DNA of 11,044 bases from Sedimenticola sp. GTDB taxonomy: Bacteria > Pseudomonadota > Gammaproteobacteria > Chromatiales > Chromatiaceae. This document shows, one piece after another, positions 6,773 to 11,044 of the stretch; position 1 is the stretch's first letter, and every line of letters starts with the position of its first letter. The position numbers and the translations under genes are program-made. The notes beneath the pieces are model-generated. The model had not been told where the DNA came from. It did no database searches and was given only the letters and a program-made list of their open reading frames with translations. Location of the stretch: positions 1-11,044 of the forward strand of contig JAPHUG010000207.1 in assembly GCA_026197195.1 (NCBI GenBank), given 5' to 3'.

Positions 6773-8076
6773 GCTTGATTAATCAGATGTTGCGTGACCT
6801 TGATCAGCGCGAACAGGCCGATGAGACACCGCGTGTGATTAAAACACCGCAGCCAGTTCCTTCAAGGCCTACACAACGGCAGGGATCGCGTTGGCCTATC
6901 TGGGCGCTTCTGCTGCTGGCCGCTGCTGTCACTGTCATAGCGTTACAACCCAGGTTACCACTCGGCCTATCGAGCCTGTTTGGTTCGCCTGCTGACACCA
7001 GCGAGACCGCATTGAGTCATGAGCCTGCCGTTGCGGAGGAAGTCGTCCCGCTCACTGAACCTGCTGCAGATAATGATAACCGTCCGACACCAGCCGTAGT
7101 TGAGTCCATCACACAGCATGCTAAGGCTGTAGAGGTGTCGAAGGTTCAATCGCCTGCCGTACAGCCACCTGCGACAGATTCAATGAAAGAAACTAAGGAC
7201 GTGGCAGCGATTACAGAACAGGCGAAAACCCTGTTGCCGTCGGGCGTGGTCGAGCAGCAGATCGCTAGTAAGGGGCCGCGCCAACAACGGGATGAAGCAC
7301 CCTCTGTCGAACAACCCTCTCTAGCTGATCGAACTCATCAGGTACCGGAGCGGCCGCAAGTGGCGCAATCAGCGCCTGTGAGTAAAGCATCTGCAAATCA
7401 ACCGGAACCCGCGGATGAAAAACAGTCATCTTCATCCGCCAGGGTCTCATCTGTAGTAGCGGATCCGATCCAGGTAAAAAAAGTATCGGCCGAAAAAATA
7501 CAGGCCTCGTCGGATGAAGTATTTCAAACCGCTATACTGCATCTCAACGAGGGGCGATTGGGTGATGCTGAGTCCTCATTACGACATGTGCTTGAACTGG
7601 ATCACCAGAATCATGAAGCGCGTCGTTACTTAGGAATGCTTTTGTTAAATGCGGGTGATCGCAGTGAGTTTTTCTCACTACTTAATGAAGGCCTTCAGAT
7701 TGCCCCGGGACATGCGCCCTTTGTGCTATTGGTGGGGCGTGCATTTATTGAAACGGGTGAGCAGTTAAAGGCGATCAGTCTGCTTGAGCAACGGTTGCCT
7801 GCAACAGGCAATGATGTTGAGCTACTCGCTATGCTCGGTTCTCTCTATCAGCAGGCGGGCCAGTATGCCACGGCCATTAAGACCTATCGCCAGCTTGTAG
7901 CACAGCAACCGGATAACGCTCGTGCTGTTGCTGGCTTGGCTATCTCACTGGATGCAACGGGTGAACATGAGCAGGCGCTAGTATTGTATAGACAGGTACT
8001 GGATAAGCAGGCGTTGCCTGTTGAAGTTTCGGAATATGCCCGGCAGCGGGTGTTGTCATTATCGGCGGAGCGATAA
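6769..8076 (+). CDS. mshN: MSHA biogenesis protein MshN (membrane TPR protein)
   Basis: Bitopic inner-membrane protein of 435 residues. The N-terminus MSLINQMLRDLDQR is the short cytoplasmic motif shared with GspB/ExeB-type proteins and is thought to contact the GspA-type ATPase. A transmembrane helix lies at about 42-59, followed by a long low-complexity periplasmic linker rich in Pro, Ala, Gln, Ser and Val (about 73-245). The C-terminal part (about 249-432) is built of tetratricopeptide repeats, for example AILHLNEGRLGDAESSLRHV (255-274), LLAMLGSLYQQAGQYATAIK (352-371) and AISLDATGEHEQALVLYRQ (391-409). It overlaps mshM by ATGA and has GAGGTG at 6759-6764. Its likely role, with MshM, is to span the periplasm and help place or stabilise the secretin; this is inferred from domain parallels. 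Confidence 0.9.
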   Translation: MSLINQMLRDLDQREQADETPRVIKTPQPVPSRPTQRQGSRWPIWALLLLAAAVTVIALQPRLPLGLSSLFGSPADTSETALSHEPAVAEEVVPLTEPAADNDNRPTPAVVESITQHAKAVEVSKVQSPAVQPPATDSMKETKDVAAITEQAKTLLPSGVVEQQIASKGPRQQRDEAPSVEQPSLADRTHQVPERPQVAQSAPVSKASANQPEPADEKQSSSSARVSSVVADPIQVKKVSAEKIQASSDEVFQTAILHLNEGRLGDAESSLRHVLELDHQNHEARRYLGMLLLNAGDRSEFFSLLNEGLQIAPGHAPFVLLVGRAFIETGEQLKAISLLEQRLPATGNDVELLAMLGSLYQQAGQYATAIKTYRQLVAQQPDNARAVAGLAISLDATGEHEQALVLYRQVLDKQALPVEVSEYARQRVLSLSAER

Positions 8077-8080
8077 GGGT

Positions 8081-9820
8081 ATGGTTGATGTGTCAGGTAC
8101 AGGTGGCGGTGAGTCTGCTAAAAGCCGTAAAAAAATTCGGATTGGTGATCTTCTGGTTGAAAACCTGGTCATCTCTGAAGCACAGCTACAGGCGGCGCTG
8201 GCAGAACAGAAGCGGTCCGGCCATAAACTGGGCCACACGCTGATTGAACTGGGATTCATCGATGAACAGCGGCTGCTCGACTTCCTTTCACAACAGTTGC
8301 AGATCCCCTATATAGACCTGACCAGTTTTCCGCTCAAATCGGATGTTGTCAAAGCCCTCTCAGAGACGGTTGCCCGTCGCTATCGAGTCATTGTGCTTGA
8401 GGTGAGGGAACGAGACGTGCTGGTGGGTATGGCGGACCCTACCGATCTGTTTGCCTATGATGAGCTGGGTCATTCACTTAAAAAACGTATTCGACAGGCA
8501 GTGGTCAGGGAGAGTGATCTCCTGGATGCGCTGGACAGGATGTATCGCCGCTCAGATGAATTGACCTCTCTGGCTGGTGAGCTGCATGAGGATCTGACCC
8601 AGGGCGACTTCGACCTCGGTCAATTAATGCAGACGGTTGAAGCGGGTGATGCACCGGTTATCCGGTTGCTGCAGACCCTGTTTGAAGATGCCTTACAAGC
8701 CAAGGCCTCCGATATACATATTGAGCCTGATGAAGAGGTATTACGCATCCGGCAGCGCATTGATGGGGTGCTGCATGAGCATGTGATGAATGAGCGGCGT
8801 ATTGCTCCCGCGTTGGTCCAGCGCCTGAAGCTGCTCTCCAGTCTGGATATATCAGAGAAGCGTCTGCCGCAGGATGGGCGTTTTCAGATCACGGTTAAAA
8901 AACACACTATTGATGTCCGGCTCTCCACGATGCCGGTACAACATGGTGAAGCGGTTGTGATGCGTCTGCTGGATCAGAGTTCCGGCATTCTTAGCCTGGG
9001 TGATCTGGGTATACAGGATGAGATGCTGAAACGTCTGCGTATGTTGATTGCCAAGCCTCATGGCATGGTACTCGTTACCGGACCAACCGGTAGCGGTAAA
9101 ACGACAACACTCTATTCTGCCTTAAGCGAATTGAATGTCGCTGAAAAGAAGATTATTACAGTGGAAGACCCGGTGGAGTATCGTCTGCCTCGGGTTAACC
9201 AGGTGCAGGTCTACGATCAGATCGGCCTCAGTTTCTCCCGCGTGCTAAGAACCGCCATGCGCCAAGACCCGGACATTCTGCTGGTCGGCGAGATGCGTGA
9301 TCTTGAAACGGCGCAGATTGGTTTGCGTGCCGCTATCACCGGTCACTTTGTACTCTCGACCCTCCATACCAACAGTGCGATAGGCACGGTCAGTCGTCTG
9401 CTGGATATGGGGGCGCCCGGCTATTTGATGGCCTCCTCTCTGTTGGCTATTGTGGCACAACGCCTGGTGCGTCGAATCTGTAGTCATTGTGCAGAACCCT
9501 ACACACCGGATGAACTGCAACAGGCCTGGTTGGACGGTATTGAGCATGATTTGGATTTATCTGGTCTGCGTATTGGTCGGGGCTGTAATCGCTGTAGCCA
9601 ATCGGGTTATCGGGGGCGTGTCGGTATCTATGAGTTGCTTGAACTGAATGGTGAAATGGCGGCGGCCCTGCGAAAGGATGATCATGAGACATTTGCTGAA
9701 CTGGCCCAGGCCAATAAGTATTTTGTGCCCTTGTGGAAATCGGGGCTTCGCTATGCCGCAGAGGGGACGACTTCGCTGAGTGAGGCGATCCGTATCGCAG
9801 GCGACGTGGAGGTGGCCTGA
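8081..9820 (+). CDS. mshE: MSHA pilus extension ATPase MshE (c-di-GMP-responsive)
   Basis: Hexameric GspE/PilB-family ATPase (579 residues) that powers pilin polymerisation at the inner membrane. The N-terminal MshEN domain, known in this family to bind c-di-GMP, has two tandem 24-residue motifs: 20-43 (RIG...Q) and 49-72 (KLG...Q), separated by five residues. The motor has Walker A GPTGSGKT (334-341), Asp box ITVEDPVEY (359-367), Walker B ILLVGEMRD (399-407), His box STLHTN (426-431) and a zinc-binding tetracysteine site C467/C470 with C502/C505. The start is the ATG at 8081, 4 nt after the mshN stop, with GGAG at 8067-8070. An upstream in-frame ATG at 8021 would add 20 atypical residues inside mshN and is not preferred. 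The first MshEN motif departs from consensus at two places (Ile21 for Leu, Leu29 for Gly). The gene ends in TGATG, leading into a 10-codon mini-ORF before mshG. Confidence 0.96.
   Translation: MVDVSGTGGGESAKSRKKIRIGDLLVENLVISEAQLQAALAEQKRSGHKLGHTLIELGFIDEQRLLDFLSQQLQIPYIDLTSFPLKSDVVKALSETVARRYRVIVLEVRERDVLVGMADPTDLFAYDELGHSLKKRIRQAVVRESDLLDALDRMYRRSDELTSLAGELHEDLTQGDFDLGQLMQTVEAGDAPVIRLLQTLFEDALQAKASDIHIEPDEEVLRIRQRIDGVLHEHVMNERRIAPALVQRLKLLSSLDISEKRLPQDGRFQITVKKHTIDVRLSTMPVQHGEAVVMRLLDQSSGILSLGDLGIQDEMLKRLRMLIAKPHGMVLVTGPTGSGKTTTLYSALSELNVAEKKIITVEDPVEYRLPRVNQVQVYDQIGLSFSRVLRTAMRQDPDILLVGEMRDLETAQIGLRAAITGHFVLSTLHTNSAIGTVSRLLDMGAPGYLMASSLLAIVAQRLVRRICSHCAEPYTPDELQQAWLDGIEHDLDLSGLRIGRGCNRCSQSGYRGRVGIYELLELNGEMAAALRKDDHETFAELAQANKYFVPLWKSGLRYAAEGTTSLSEAIRIAGDVEVA
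9808..9814 (+). promoter_or_regulatory. Shine-Dalgarno at the end of mshE
   Basis: GGAGGTG, a near-perfect match to the anti-Shine-Dalgarno, 5 nt before the ATG at 9820. That ATG does not start mshG but a 10-codon mini-ORF. It is equivalent in position to the mshG Shine-Dalgarno at 9840-9846, as part of a direct repeat. Confidence 0.6.
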
Positions 9821-9856
9821 TGCGAGGTCGAATTGAGGCAGAGGTGATCTGATGCG
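9809..9856 (+). repeat. Imperfect direct repeat spanning the mshE-mshG junction
   Basis: Copies at 9809-9824 and 9841-9856 match at 14 of 16 positions (GAGGTG, two mismatches, then CTGATGCG), offset by 32 nt. Each carries a Shine-Dalgarno, a TGA stop and an overlapping ATG at the same spacing. The first copy ends mshE, the second starts mshG. A small tandem duplication of the original coupling junction is a simple explanation; the 16 nt between copies show no clear homology. Confidence 0.6.
9820..9852 (+). CDS. 10-codon mini-ORF bridging mshE and mshG
   Basis: ATG at 9820 reads MRGRIEAEVI and stops at TGA 9850-9852. Its ATG overlaps the mshE stop (TGATG) and its stop overlaps the mshG ATG (TGATG), so a ribosome could re-initiate at both ends. 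It has a strong Shine-Dalgarno (GGAGGTG, 9808-9814, 5-nt spacer). The peptide is too short to have a recognisable function. It may act only to pass ribosomes from mshE to mshG or may be a by-product of a 32-nt duplication. Whether it is translated cannot be told from sequence. Confidence 0.35.
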   Translation: MRGRIEAEVI

Positions 9857-11044
9857 TGCCTTTGAATATAAAGCACGGAATCGTCGTGGCGAGTCTATGA
9901 CGGGCACCTTGGAGGGGGAGACGGCCGAGTCAATTGCTGAGCAGCTGTTCCGCTCCAACCTGACACCCATTGACATTGTTCCAGTAGAACGACGTGGGGC
10001 CAGTAAAGAGATCAAGCTCGGATGGTTTAAACCCAGTGTGAAGCTGGATGAACTGGTCTTACTCTGCCGACAACTCTATACCTTGCAGAAGGCGGGTGTA
10101 CCTATTCTTCGCAGTTTGGGTAGTTTGATCGATACCACCTCCAATCCGACACTGGCCTCCGCCTTAAAGGGGGTTTCCGATGATATCCAGTCGGGGCGTG
10201 AGCTGCATATGGCACTGGCCCGCTATCCGAATATATTCTCACCGTTGTTTATCAGTTTAATTAAAGTGGGTGAGAGCACTGGCCGACTGGACGAGACCTT
10301 TTTGCAGCTAGCGGGCTATCTTGAGCTGGAAAAAGAGACACGCAACCGTATCAAAAGTGCGACTCGTTATCCGTTGACGGTAATTCTGGCGATTGTAGTG
10401 GCACTGGTGATCATCAATATATTCGTCATCCCGGCTTTTGCTGATGCCTTTGCCCGCTTTGATGCAGAGCTACCCCTGGCGACGAAGATCTTGCTGGGTG
10501 TCTCCAGCTTTACCCTGGCCTGGTGGCCCTATCTGCTCTCTGGCTTACTCGGTGGTTTACTCGGATTACGCTTCTGGATCATGAGCGAAGGTGGAGGTTA
10601 TATCTGGTCGCGTATGATTCTGCAGATACCCCTGATAGGGAAGATCCTCAAAAAAGCTATTCTAGGGCGTTTTGCCCGCTCCCTTGCCCTCGCCATGCGT
10701 TCAGGCGTGCCGTTGGTCCAGGCGCTTACGGTGATCTCTGGGGTGGTGAATAACGCCTTTGTCAGTGAACGGGTACTAAGCATGCGGGATGGTATCGAGA
10801 GTGGTGATTCGATTGCCCGTACAGCCGCCGCAACGGGTATGTTCACCTCTATGGTGCTGCAGATGATTGCCATTGGTGAAGAGACCGGTGCAGTCGATGA
10901 TCTATTACTTGAGACGGCCGAACATTATGAGCGTGAAGTGAGTTATGATTTGGCCCGGCTCTCAGACGCTATTGAGCCGATTATAATCGTAATCATTGGT
11001 GGTATGGTCCTGGTGTTGGCTCTTGGGGTATTCCTGCCGATGTG
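9852..11044 (+). CDS. mshG: MSHA biogenesis platform protein MshG (3' end cut by window edge)
   Basis: GspF/PilC-family inner-membrane platform protein that couples the MshE motor to pilin insertion. 397 complete codons are present, starting MRAFEYKARNRRGE, and the frame runs open to the right edge at FLPM. MshG is usually about 405 residues, so only a few are missing. It holds two T2SSF domains (about 68-193 and 271-393) with matching GExTG motifs: VGESTGRLDE (139-148) and IGEETGAVDD (341-350). Transmembrane segments lie at about 175-195, 220-243 and 375-396. The cytoplasmic N-terminal part probably contacts MshE. The ATG at 9852 has a good Shine-Dalgarno, AGAGGTG at 9840-9846, 5 nt away, and overlaps the TGA of the mini-ORF. 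No stop codon lies inside the window. Confidence 0.95.
   Translation, partial: MRAFEYKARNRRGESMTGTLEGETAESIAEQLFRSNLTPIDIVPVERRGASKEIKLGWFKPSVKLDELVLLCRQLYTLQKAGVPILRSLGSLIDTTSNPTLASALKGVSDDIQSGRELHMALARYPNIFSPLFISLIKVGESTGRLDETFLQLAGYLELEKETRNRIKSATRYPLTVILAIVVALVIINIFVIPAFADAFARFDAELPLATKILLGVSSFTLAWWPYLLSGLLGGLLGLRFWIMSEGGGYIWSRMILQIPLIGKILKKAILGRFARSLALAMRSGVPLVQALTVISGVVNNAFVSERVLSMRDGIESGDSIARTAAATGMFTSMVLQMIAIGEETGAVDDLLLETAEHYEREVSYDLARLSDAIEPIIIVIIGGMVLVLALGVFLPM

Noticed and set aside
8021..8080. N-terminal extension of MshE from an ATG at 8021
   Set aside because: The 20 extra residues lie wholly or mostly within the end of mshN in another frame, look unlike MshE, and the ATG at 8081 has a Shine-Dalgarno and leads directly into the MshEN motif.
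9557..10015. 152-residue open frame on the - strand across mshE and mshG
   Set aside because: Antisense to two strongly supported genes; composition is low-complexity and shows no recognisable domain.
10523..10753. 76-residue + strand frame inside mshG
   Set aside because: It is an alternative frame of mshG, whose transmembrane and T2SSF motifs are clear in the frame starting at 9852.
1..11044. CRISPR arrays, tRNA/rRNA genes, insertion sequences or phage genes
   Set aside because: No spaced repeat arrays, RNA gene signatures, transposase motifs or terminal inverted repeats were seen; almost all the window is continuous coding sequence of one operon.

Overview
This window is most of an MSHA-type (mannose-sensitive haemagglutinin) type IV pilus assembly operon from a gammaproteobacterium, preceded by a PhoQ-like sensor histidine kinase. 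All convincing genes are on the + strand. GC content looks moderate (about half). I base the assignment to Gammaproteobacteria on the canonical msh gene order and on the PhoQ-type H-box of the kinase. The absence of an mshH gene directly upstream of mshI, and the PhoQ-like kinase in its place, suggest it is not a Vibrio or Shewanella-type locus. I cannot name the genus from the sequence alone.

Layout: 1-20 is probably the last codons of an upstream gene, plausibly the partner response regulator, overlapping the kinase start as TGATG. 20-1372 is the PhoQ-like kinase. 1373-1508 is an AT-rich gap with a good -10 box and is the likely msh promoter region. 1512-4124 holds mshI, a PilN-like gene, mshJ and mshK, which are the counterparts of the PilM/N/O/P alignment complex. 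4121-5875 is mshL, the outer-membrane secretin. 5879-6772 is mshM, a GspA/ExeA-like AAA ATPase, and 6769-8076 is mshN, a membrane-anchored TPR protein with a GspB-like N-terminus. 8081-9820 is mshE, the pilus extension ATPase with a c-di-GMP-binding MshEN domain. From 9852 to the right edge is mshG, the inner-membrane platform protein, cut off only a few codons before its expected end. The pilin genes (mshF, B, A, C, D and O, P, Q in the classical order) would be expected beyond the right edge.

How it works together: MshE, powered by ATP and gated by c-di-GMP, drives the platform protein MshG to polymerise pilin. MshI, the PilN-like protein, MshJ and MshK form the inner-membrane and periplasmic bridge to the MshL secretin pore. 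MshM and MshN probably help the secretin assemble across the peptidoglycan. Genes are packed with 0-10 nt gaps or ATGA/TGATG overlaps, so this is one translationally coupled operon.

The system itself is known. The most unusual local detail is between mshE and mshG: an imperfect 16-nt direct repeat 32 nt apart, each copy carrying a Shine-Dalgarno sequence and a TGATG stop/start. It creates a 10-codon mini-ORF that bridges the two genes exactly. Other points worth checking are a degenerate first MshEN repeat in MshE, non-ATG start candidates for mshK and mshI, and the neighbouring PhoQ-like kinase.
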